Below, piece by piece: positions 52,743 to 61,053 of a DNA stretch of 64,000 nt; within the stretch, counting starts at the first letter, position 1, and the number at the start of each line of letters is the position of its first letter. Both the position numbers and the translations under genes were made by a program. The notes under the pieces were generated by a model, which had not been told where the DNA came from, ran no database searches, and saw nothing but the letters and a program-made list of their open reading frames with translations. Source of the stretch: Plasmodium malariae (Eukaryota; Apicomplexa; Aconoidasida; Haemosporida; Plasmodiidae); the NCBI RefSeq assembly GCF_900090045.1, contig NC_041781.1, positions 434,001 to 498,000 of the forward strand, read 5' to 3'.

Positions 52743-53426
52743 CTTTTTTAATTTTTTCAGAGTATTAGTTCTGACCTAATAAACGACACCGTTCAAACCT
52801 CCTCTGCTATTAATGCACCAACAGAAGAGGTAAAATAAAGGGATTTTATAAAAAAAGAAAAAAAAAATTATAACATTTAATAGCTCGCTTTATTAAACCT
52901 TACATTCTACACTTCTTACAATTGCTTAATCAGGTGGATGAATTAATATCAAAAATAGCAGATGAACATGCCATTAAATTAGATGGACAAATAGGCCCCG
53001 TTAGTTCTATTAATAAGGTAATGTACTTTGTTACATTTCCATGTAAAGAAAAATAAAACAAAACAAAACAAGCGAATGACATCATACAACACCACGTTAT
53101 ATATATTCTTTTTAAAATAATATTGTTCAAATTTATACGTACAATTAACAATAAATGAAAAAATTAAGTAAAAAAGTTCAATCAATGGGAAGAGATAAAA
53201 TTAAATATAATATTTTACCTAATTAAACGTGGTCAAAAATGTTAGAAATGATATTATAGTAAAATTGGTCCGTATGCATGTGTATACACATATATATATA
53301 TATATATATATATTTATCAACCTTTAACAGTGAAAAGGTAGTAATATTCCTTTCTGCTTTTTTTTTATTTTATAGCATTTAGAAGAAATATCTAATATGA
53401 GTGAAAGAATAAAAAATTTAAAATAA
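51749..53426 (+). CDS. CHMP1: Charged multivesicular body protein 1 / Vps46 (ESCRT-III subunit)
   Basis: Seven exons: 51749-51811, 51910-52001, 52188-52302, 52488-52601, 52761-52829, 52934-53017 and 53376-53426. All are GT-AG and phase-consistent, giving 195 residues (family about 196-199). The 3' end of exon 4 (donor GTACAA) was chosen because it restores the family length; reading on adds a Lys-rich run. Family features: the N-terminal basic helix LKLKTKELEKLSNRSELEE, the ARIYAEKCIRKKNE block matching animal CHMP1 ARVYAENAIRKKNE, a TTPQEQVD-like APTEEVDELISKIADEH, and a C-terminal MIT-interacting helix ending MSERIKNLK (MIM1 pattern). The start MGNKIST fits an N-myristoylation signal, unusual for CHMP1. 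ESCRT-III filaments remodel membranes; CHMP1 recruits Vps4 and Ist1. In Plasmodium it may act in endosomal sorting or organelle division (inference). Confidence 0.93.
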
Positions 53427-55067
53427 CAAAATGTTCCCGCTGTTTCCACCCTCTGAATATACATATAATTGTACATATTTGTATGCGTCTTAAATGTGAA
53501 TTTTTTTTTTTTCCTCCTTCACTTCCTCTTTTTAAAACAACCATTTTGGAGATCCTAAAATGAGATTATCTTCTTAATTTGTTTTTGTTATGTAATAAAA
53601 CAATAAATGTGCTACACAGATAGTTGTATATTTTTATATGCATGGAGCATATATTTATGCATACTCGAAATATGTATATTATTGTCTAAAAATAAAAAAG
53701 TTTATAGAATTAGCTTTTTTTTTTTTTTTTTTGCTTGTTACATTTTTTCTCCTTTAAACTCAAAAAAAGGAACAAGCATGAGAGAAGGATATACATCGCC
53801 TATCCCATTTTCTTTCTCTTTCTCTTTTTCTTTCTTTCTTTCGTTTTTTTTTTTTTTTTTTTATATATTTTTGCATCAAAAAACAACAAAGAAAAAGATT
53901 TTTTATATTATTATTATTATTATGCATATTTTTTTGCGTGCCCATTTAGTTATACATTTGATATTAAAAATTATGAATAGGAAATTATTTTATTTTGTAC
54001 AGTAAAATATTTGTAATTTTGGCCCTTCTAAAATATGTATTTATCAGAATATACAAATGAGTTATTCGTACAGATATTCGTTTTTTTTTTTCAATTTATT
54101 TATTTATTTTATTGATTTTTTTTTTTTTTTTTTTAAGAAATATGTTTTCTTTTATTTCTTCTTCTTACGTATATTGAAAATGTATACACATTCGCGTAAC
54201 TGAATATACAAACTTTCATCAACTGAACCTCAAAAAATTTGAGTAAGCTTTATTTATAACTCAGCGAGAATTTTTCAAATTACTTCATTATATAATGGTC
54301 CCCTGAAAATGCAAATAATATTTTTTTTTTTTTTTCCAAATAACGTAAGCATATAAAACGATTATTCTTTATTTACCTATGCACACATGTTATTAATCCT
54401 CAAAAGTACATGGAACGATAAGAATATACAATTAAAGTACATCCAAACAAATTCAAAATATTTTCTTTACTAGCGTAATGACTTTCAAAAGGTCTATGCA
54501 GATTTTAAAGATTTCGTTTTTATGTATGTTTAAAAAGAAAAACAAGATTACATACTTACAAATTTCAATTATTTCTCTTTCTTAAAAATGTTCAAATATA
54601 AATATACATATTTGCACAATTTGGGTGCTTTGTATTACAAAAAAAAAGAAAAAAATTTATACACATACACATATATCAATACACGTATATCTATACACAT
54701 ATATCAATACACGTATATCTATACACGTATATCTATACACGTATATCTATACACGTATATCTATACACGTATATCTATACACGTATGTCTATACACGTAT
54801 GTCTATACACGTATATCTATACACATATATATATACCTACCCATAAATAAAAACATACAAAAAAAGTGCGTAATAGCTAATGATCAAATGAATGCAACAA
54901 ATTAAATCATTTCCTTCAAAAAAAAAAAAAATAAAAAATAAAAACAAAATAAATTGAGTAAAGTACATGGCCAATAGATCAACGTACACATATATTCGTC
55001 CATTTTCATTTCTCTTCAAAATTACGCGCTAGGGTTATTTACTTTTCCCCTTTTTAAAATATCGCCT
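53427..55067. other. Convergent intergenic region after CHMP1
   Basis: About 1.6 kb between the CHMP1 stop and the stop of the minus-strand signal-peptide gene. Poly-T tracts lie at 53716-53732, 53845-53862, 54082 and 54120-54135, a (TTTCTC)n-like stretch at 53805-53835, and a 12-bp tandem repeat at 54660-54835. No gene is supported; the overlapping frames at 53607-54005 are low-complexity Phe/Ser runs. Confidence 0.5.
54660..54835. repeat. 12-bp tandem repeat TATCTATACACG
   Basis: About fourteen copies of a 12-base unit (ACACGTATATCT, with ACACATATATCA and ACACGTATGTCT variants) in the gap between two convergent genes. Since 12 is divisible by three, the repeat stays open in two frames and yields artefactual Tyr/Ile/Thr-rich ORFs. 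Confidence 0.92.
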
Positions 55068-56606
55068 TTACATATGTATGCATGATACTAAATAATTCAA
55101 AAAATGTTTTGTCACACTGAACAACAGAGTCTCGTCCGCTTTTTTCAATATAGGCAAGTTATTATCTACCATATAATCGTTAGCTCCAATATTAATATAA
55201 ATACTCCTTTCACAGTAATTTTCTCCACAGGAGTGTCCTTTTTTTTTCTTTTCATTGTCACTCTTATTTTTGTATATGTCAAACAATATTTTACTATATG
55301 TAAAAAAAGGGTCCTTAGTAGTACAATTTTTATTATCAAAATTTGTAATAGACTTATGTAATTGATCGAACTTCTTTTTCGTAATTTTTGTACATTTCAA
55401 AATATAAGAAGAATTATCATTTAAGTCATTCTGAATATAAAATTTGTACCCCTTGTTATTTAAAAAAATATTTTCAAACAAATTTTTGTCTTCTTCATTT
55501 TTAAGAAAAAAGTTTTTTAAATATTCAAAATAGGTTTTCCCCTTAAGCATAAAATTTTTGTTTCCATAAATTAAAGTAATACACGGTTGCCTCTGTTTTA
55601 CGTTAATTTTATTTTCTAACAATATGTCTGAATTATTACACATATGAAATAACTTTTTCAAGTAAGAGTTAAACTTATTAGTATAATTATTAACATTTAG
55701 AAGTTCGTTTGTGGAAATATTTTCTACTATATTTTTTAAAGTATTATTTTTCCTAATTAATGATATGACACTTATATTTTTTAAATCTTTTTTATTACAT
55801 ATCTTGCTATCGAAAAAATTAAAAAGGTTTTCACTATTTAATTCATTTATCTCATATATGATATGGTCCTTATTCAAATTATTTGCATATATGTAAAACG
55901 TTTTCCCTTCTTTATCATATATGTAAAAAATAAAATACATGTACGTAAATAAAATAAAATCCTTCGTAGAATCATTCTTACCATTATTATTACTAACCAC
56001 ATCATTATTTTTATTTTCATTTTTAAAAAAAATTACATACTTTTTCACTTTATAAGCATTAACTATTGAATAGCTATCATTTTTAATACTATCTTTATGG
56101 TTAATTTTTTTGCTTAATAAATCGTTAAAATTTATTTTATTAGTTAAGGATAATTTGTTTGGAGATATCTCTTTTATTTCTTCAAAACCGACAATATTGT
56201 AAAAAGAATGATGACTGAATACATTTTTTGCATAACCTGTCATAAACCAAATACTTTCCTTTTCATTTAAAACTTTTAATCTCTCTATGATGTTTTTGTC
56301 TCTTTTAAAAAAAAGAATTATATTTTCTTTTACGCTCTTTACTCCTTCATTTAATTTAGGGGACGAACTGTTTTTAACGCTCATGATGCTACCGAATGGC
56401 CATGTATTCCTTCTATTGTTCGATTCCCCTCTTTTTTTTCTTTTTATAAAGAAGTGATTATTTCTACCTCCATTTTGTTTCCTCTGTATATTATTTTGAA
56501 AAGATACCTTTTTTCTACCACTAAACAATAATTTCGTATTTTCAATTTTTTTCGCTGCATTCCTTAAAAAAAAAATAACAAACACAAGGAAAAGATTTAC
56601 ATTCAT
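55068..56606 (-). CDS. Conserved protein of unknown function with signal peptide, possible apicoplast protein
   Basis: A single-exon gene. The frame is open from 56651, but the second Met (56606) is preferred because it places a classic signal peptide (MNVNLFLVFVIFFL) at the very N-terminus, giving 512 residues. Directly after it comes a basic, Asn/Lys-rich stretch with almost no acidic residues for about 55 residues, the usual look of a Plasmodium apicoplast transit peptide. The rest is Asn/Lys-rich and soluble, with conserved-looking blocks such as IWFMTGYAKNVF and YFIFYIYDKEGKTFYIYANN, and a C-terminal part containing KGHSCGENYCERSIYINIGAND. I recognise no enzyme family. Targeting is inference from composition only; secretion to another compartment is possible. 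It runs toward CHMP1 (convergent). Confidence 0.82.
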   Translation of the reverse strand: MNVNLFLVFVIFFLRNAAKKIENTKLLFSGRKKVSFQNNIQRKQNGGRNNHFFIKRKKRGESNNRRNTWPFGSIMSVKNSSSPKLNEGVKSVKENIILFFKRDKNIIERLKVLNEKESIWFMTGYAKNVFSHHSFYNIVGFEEIKEISPNKLSLTNKINFNDLLSKKINHKDSIKNDSYSIVNAYKVKKYVIFFKNENKNNDVVSNNNGKNDSTKDFILFTYMYFIFYIYDKEGKTFYIYANNLNKDHIIYEINELNSENLFNFFDSKICNKKDLKNISVISLIRKNNTLKNIVENISTNELLNVNNYTNKFNSYLKKLFHMCNNSDILLENKINVKQRQPCITLIYGNKNFMLKGKTYFEYLKNFFLKNEEDKNLFENIFLNNKGYKFYIQNDLNDNSSYILKCTKITKKKFDQLHKSITNFDNKNCTTKDPFFTYSKILFDIYKNKSDNEKKKKGHSCGENYCERSIYINIGANDYMVDNNLPILKKADETLLFSVTKHFLNYLVSCIHM

Positions 56607-56784
56607 AGTTATGTAAATACACAAATGATAGAGAAGCGCAGGTAAACGCATAAGCGGAAGGACGTTAAAAATTATAAAAAATACTCAAAGGTTTACAATT
56701 GAGTTTATACTAAATAGCACGCGCCCTGTTTCCATTCTGCAGGTGCGTATATTAAAGAGTATCTACATTTTAAGGAAGTACACG

Positions 56785-57000
56785 TTAATACGTTCATGTT
56801 AATACGTACACGTTAATACGTTCACGTTAATGCGCACACGTTAATACGTTCACGTTAATGCGCACACGTTAATACGTTCACGTTGATGCGCACACGTTAA
56901 TACGTTCACGTTAATGCGCACACGTTAATACGTACACGTTAATGAGCACACGTTAATACGTACACGTTAATGAGCACACGTTAATACGTACACGTCGGTA
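56785..57000. repeat. 14-bp tandem repeat CGTTAATACGTTCA / CGTTAATGCGCACA
   Basis: About sixteen 14-base units alternate between CGTTAATACGTTCA and CGTTAATGCGCACA, giving a 28-base higher-order period. The unit is notably GC-richer than its surroundings, with many ACGTTAA and TGCGCACA motifs. It lies about 180 bases upstream of the start codon of the minus-strand signal-peptide gene. Confidence 0.92.
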
Positions 57001-58679
57001 TATGTATCCAATATAAAACACGCTTAAAAACAACATTTTCATTCTGTATAAAACATATACCATTTTTGTGTGGTCATTTTTGCTTTACTCAGAAAGCAAT
57101 TGAACAATAAAATGAGCATACATGTGCCAAAGAAATCATAGATATAAGTTACTGTGATACTTATTTCATATAAAAAAGAAGTAAACATGAGTGTTATTTT
57201 TATTTTATAAATAGATAGTCATCACTACAAATTATACATTTCATTTTGAGGTACGTTTACCTATAAATAATTCCATTTGTAAAGCTATTTTTCCAATTTT
57301 TTTTTTTTTTTTTTTTTTTCTTATTTTTGGTTAGTAGTTATATATAATATGCCCTTAAAAATATTCTAACAACTTCATCGGAAAAGAATTAGTAGAAGAA
57401 GCAACACTTTTGATCATGTTCCTTTTTCACTTTTTATTTTTTTACTGTTTTCCGCTAGTAATTTAACGAATACCATATAGCTCATACATCGCATATCATA
57501 CATCATACATAATAGAACATTCCACATACCGCTTACTTTTTTATTCCCTTTGACACTAGTACCCTTTGGCTGTTTCTTTCAGCTTTTACCGAAAAAGATG
57601 ATTTGTTTGAACATCGTCAAAAACAAAAATATTCATACTTATAGTGATTAATTTATTCCGTAAATATTTTTGTTAATAATAAAGCATTTTTTTATTTTAC
57701 TTTTCTTCCACTTGTTATATATACATATATGTACATGTGTTCATATGTATCATATTTACTCATAAACGCAGACAATTTCTGTCAACATTATTACGAAAGG
57801 GATACTGATTTTTACTCTCCTTTTTTTTAAAAGCTAAATGTATGAACTTATTAACCTCTTAATTTCCAAACACCTTAAATTGTTTTTTTCTTTTTTTAAA
57901 TGTCAGATATAAAAATTATAGCTAAGTCTTCCAACAAAATACATACCTGCGGTATTACGAAGCGCATCATACAAAATTATTTAGATATGCATGTATTACC
58001 CCTGCATTGTCCATATATATATATTCATATATGTATATATGAATTTATACATATGTACATGTATATGTTCATATGCCTATACATACATTTTTGCTAATCA
58101 GCGCGAAGCTTAATTCCCGCTAGAAGCATAAGTTTTTTTGAGTTATTTTCTTACCCATGTGCATGTCTTCAGCGTTATTAAATTTTTTCTTTTTGTCATT
58201 ATTAGGGTAGACAATTATATAAAACCCGACAGTAAAAAAATAATTTCAGTTTTTATTCCTTCAACTTGAAAATGTTTAAACATTATCCTCAAATGTACAA
58301 ATTGTGCATACATACATACATACATACATGCATATATATATATATATATATATACATATACAAACATATATACACACCTATGTATGTAATAAAACTTAAC
58401 AGTTTTTTCTAAATGCACTACTAAAAAAATATATACAAGTACATCAAGTAAAACAGAGAGGAAGCAAATTTCAAGCGTGAAATACATACAGTAACGAAAA
58501 TAATTAGTTGAAAATAATACTTTAAAAGGTAATAGTAGTAGTAATAATAATAATAATAAAAATAATCGTGGCTCAGTAATAGTTCTTAATGAAATAGAGA
58601 TAATAGTAATAATTGTAGGAGTGAATTATATAAAAAAAACTAAATTAAAATAAAAGAATAAAATAAAAAAGTTAAACAG

Positions 58680-58868
58680 AACAATATAAGAAGAAAGTTA
58701 AACAAAATAGTATAATAAGAAAGTTAAACAAAATAGTATAATAAGAAAGTTAAACAAAATAGTATAATAAGAAAGTTAAACAAAATAGTATAATAAGAAA
58801 GTTAAACAAAATAGTATAATAAAAAAGTTAAACAAAATAGTATAATAAAAAAGTTAAACAAAAGAATA
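58680..58868. repeat. 26-bp tandem repeat abutting the Maf-like start codon
   Basis: About seven copies of a 26-base unit (AAGAAAGTTAAACAAAATAGTATAAT) end roughly 12 bases before the ATG at 58881, so the repeat probably forms the end of the 5' UTR. The last two copies change AAGAAAG to AAAAAAG. It contains no ATG. Confidence 0.92.
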
Positions 58869-58880
58869 TAATTAAATAAA

Positions 58881-60200
58881 ATGAGTAATGCGAACCTCGA
58901 ACCGCAGTTGAGTAATATATCAGGGAAAAAAAATCTTGAGAACAATTCAGGATATTCAAACGAAGAAGTAAAATTAAAAATACCTGAACAGTCATTCAAT
59001 GACTTTGAATTAGGTATTGATGAAGACATTATTGAGTATTTGTCTACACGAATATGTAATAAAAATCTGCAGCATAAAATACTGAAAATAAATAATTTAA
59101 TAGACGACTATATTTATAATTATATCGTGAACAGTGAAGAAGGCGAAGAGATTAACGCTCATGTAAACAATGCCACTCACGCAGACACAGAGAATAAGTA
59201 TGTTTATTCAAACAATATTTCAAATAGTCATGTTAATATGGATGGAAATAAGAAAAGTGGCTCCTCTAGCGAAAATGTAGACGATCTAAATTCGAAAAAA
59301 GATAAAAGTAAAAATTGTAATTCTTCCAAACAACAAGATGATTTTCATAAAATAAAAATGATGAATTTCCTAGGTGAAAACAACATTGTATATAACAGTA
59401 AAGCTAAACAAAACAATGTATTATTTTTATGTTATGATAAAAAAAATGAGGAGTGCAATACGTGTGACAGATATAGGAAAAATTATATGTCAAATATGAA
59501 GCCGACTGACAACACTAATCCATCAAATGAATGTAAGATAAATGGAACAAATGAAATTAGCATATTAAACACCCTAAATGACTACTTTTTCGTTCTTGGA
59601 TCTACTTCTAACTCTAGAAAGTATATCTTAAAGAAAAGTAATTTAGATTTCCTATCAATTCGTACACGTATTAATGAAAAAAAAATTGGTTGTAGGAAAA
59701 GACACGACCCTTTTACCTTAACATCAAACATTTCAGTAGCGAAAGGAATAAAGCTATTAAATACGATTAAAAGAAATAAAGAGCTGAAGTTACAAATTGA
59801 GCAAATTAGCAAAAACAAAAAAGTTATATTATTAGTCGGGGACGAAGTAATATACTGTAATAATAAAATATATGAGAAACCAAAAAATGAAATGGAAGCA
59901 TATAACTTTCTTAAATCATATAACAATAATGTTATCTATAGTTATAGTAGTATTACATTAATTGAGTTAAAAACGGAAAAGTTTATAACAGGAATTGATG
60001 AATCTATTATTAATATATATAATATGGATGATGACATTATAAGCAAAATAATGATGGATTCTTCTATTTATTATTGTGCTGGTGCTTTAAAAATTGAAAA
60101 TACTCATATGCGTAAGCATATAAAAGTTATTAAAGGAAATATTGACAGCATTTTTGGTTTGTCCCTTAATCTGCTATCTCATCTTGTGAATTTCTTATAA
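58881..60200 (+). CDS. Maf-like nucleotide pyrophosphatase with long N-terminal extension
   Basis: A 439-residue single-exon protein. The first roughly 230 residues are a low-complexity Asn/Lys/Glu extension. The Maf fold occupies about 234-439: FFVLGSTSNSRKYILKKSNL (236-255) matches the LASxSPRRxxLL opening, LLVGDEVI (D321) aligns with the ADTVV motif, YEKPKNEMEAYNFLKSY (332 onward) with GKPxxxxEAxxMLxxLSG, then a YSYSSITLIEL strand, and CAGALKIEN (about 399) with AGGYxIQG. IKGNIDSIFGLSLNLL matches the closing xGxxxxVxGLPxxxL. Maf proteins hydrolyse non-canonical or modified nucleoside triphosphates, releasing pyrophosphate, and act as house-cleaning enzymes. Key basic residues (R, KP) persist, but ADT is GDE here, so substrate range may be altered. 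The start follows the repeat directly. Confidence 0.85.
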   Translation: MSNANLEPQLSNISGKKNLENNSGYSNEEVKLKIPEQSFNDFELGIDEDIIEYLSTRICNKNLQHKILKINNLIDDYIYNYIVNSEEGEEINAHVNNATHADTENKYVYSNNISNSHVNMDGNKKSGSSSENVDDLNSKKDKSKNCNSSKQQDDFHKIKMMNFLGENNIVYNSKAKQNNVLFLCYDKKNEECNTCDRYRKNYMSNMKPTDNTNPSNECKINGTNEISILNTLNDYFFVLGSTSNSRKYILKKSNLDFLSIRTRINEKKIGCRKRHDPFTLTSNISVAKGIKLLNTIKRNKELKLQIEQISKNKKVILLVGDEVIYCNNKIYEKPKNEMEAYNFLKSYNNNVIYSYSSITLIELKTEKFITGIDESIINIYNMDDDIISKIMMDSSIYYCAGALKIENTHMRKHIKVIKGNIDSIFGLSLNLLSHLVNFL

Positions 60201-61053
60201 AATATTGCCCTATCCACGTTATTTCCACATTATTTTTCCGTTTTTGTGTAATTAAAATGCCCTAACATATGATACTCACGCCCACTCAACATATATGCAT
60301 ATGGGCATAGCCTCTAACTCATTTTTAAAGCAGTACTTTTAAAAATTCTTATTTGCTGTATTTTTTTTTCATTCCTACGATAGAGGCATATGCGCGTGTT
60401 GAATAAATGTTTTGTTTATGTACCTTATTTATTGGTCTTTTTTTCAGATATACAAATATTCAAATGCATACTACAGGTTTAATTTATGTTAGTGTCCCTA
60501 TATACCAAGGGAAAGAAAAGAAGAAAAAAAAGCGAAAAAGCAAAGGCGAAATAGCAAAAACAAAATAGTAAAAACGAAATAGCAAAAACAAAATAGTAAA
60601 AACGAAATAGCAAAAACGAAATAGCAAAAACGAAATAGCAAAAACGAAATAGCAAAAACGAAATAGCAAAAACGAAATAGCAGAAACGAAATAGCAGAAA
60701 CGAAATAGCAGAAACGAAAAAGCAAAAACGATTTAACAGTGATGGTGAGAAAAAAAAGAAAAGTTAAGTAGTATAAAACAAAAAAAAAAAAAAAAAATTT
60801 ATAATGATAGCATATAATATGTACTGAAATATTGACTAGTTCTCTTAATATTGGATGTCCTCACATTTTAAGTGCAAGGATATGCCATATGCTTTGTGTT
60901 TTTCTTCTGTTATTTTTTCCTCTAGGTCCATACTTTTCTCTATATGTGTGTGCACTTGCTCACGCACATCTACTTATACTTCTACTCCCACTTTTACATC
61001 CTCACGTACGCAATAGCTTCTGTTATGAAGTACCCTTTTGTTCTCCTAACCAT
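60201..61053. other. Convergent gap between the Maf-like and dynein LIC genes
   Basis: About 850 bases holding both 3' ends, dominated by a 14-bp tandem repeat at 60540-60730 and a poly-A tract at 60780-60797. No gene is supported. Confidence 0.5.
60540..60730. repeat. 14-bp tandem repeat GAAATAGCAAAAAC
   Basis: About thirteen copies of a 14-base unit (GAAATAGCAAAAAC, with AAAATAGTAAAAAC and GAAATAGCAGAAAC variants). The minus strand reads as Phe/Leu/Cys/Tyr-rich artefact ORFs in two frames. It lies between two convergent stop codons. Confidence 0.92.

Larger units (their letters stand above)
56607..58880. other. Divergent intergenic region upstream of the Maf-like gene
   Basis: About 2.3 kb with a 14-bp tandem repeat at 56785-57000, a poly-T tract at 57298-57320, coding-like patches at 57591-57655 and 57901-58010 and a 26-bp repeat immediately before the Maf-like gene. 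No phase-consistent gene could be built from the coding-like patches on either strand. Confidence 0.45.

Noticed and set aside
52602..52751. Extension of CHMP1 exon 4 past 52601
   Set aside because: It would add a Lys-rich and then Tyr/Ile-rich low-complexity run and lengthen the protein beyond the family; the GTACAA donor restores the normal length.
60484..60725. Minus-strand Phe/Leu/Cys-rich ORFs
   Set aside because: They are produced by the 14-bp GAAATAGCAAAAAC tandem repeat.
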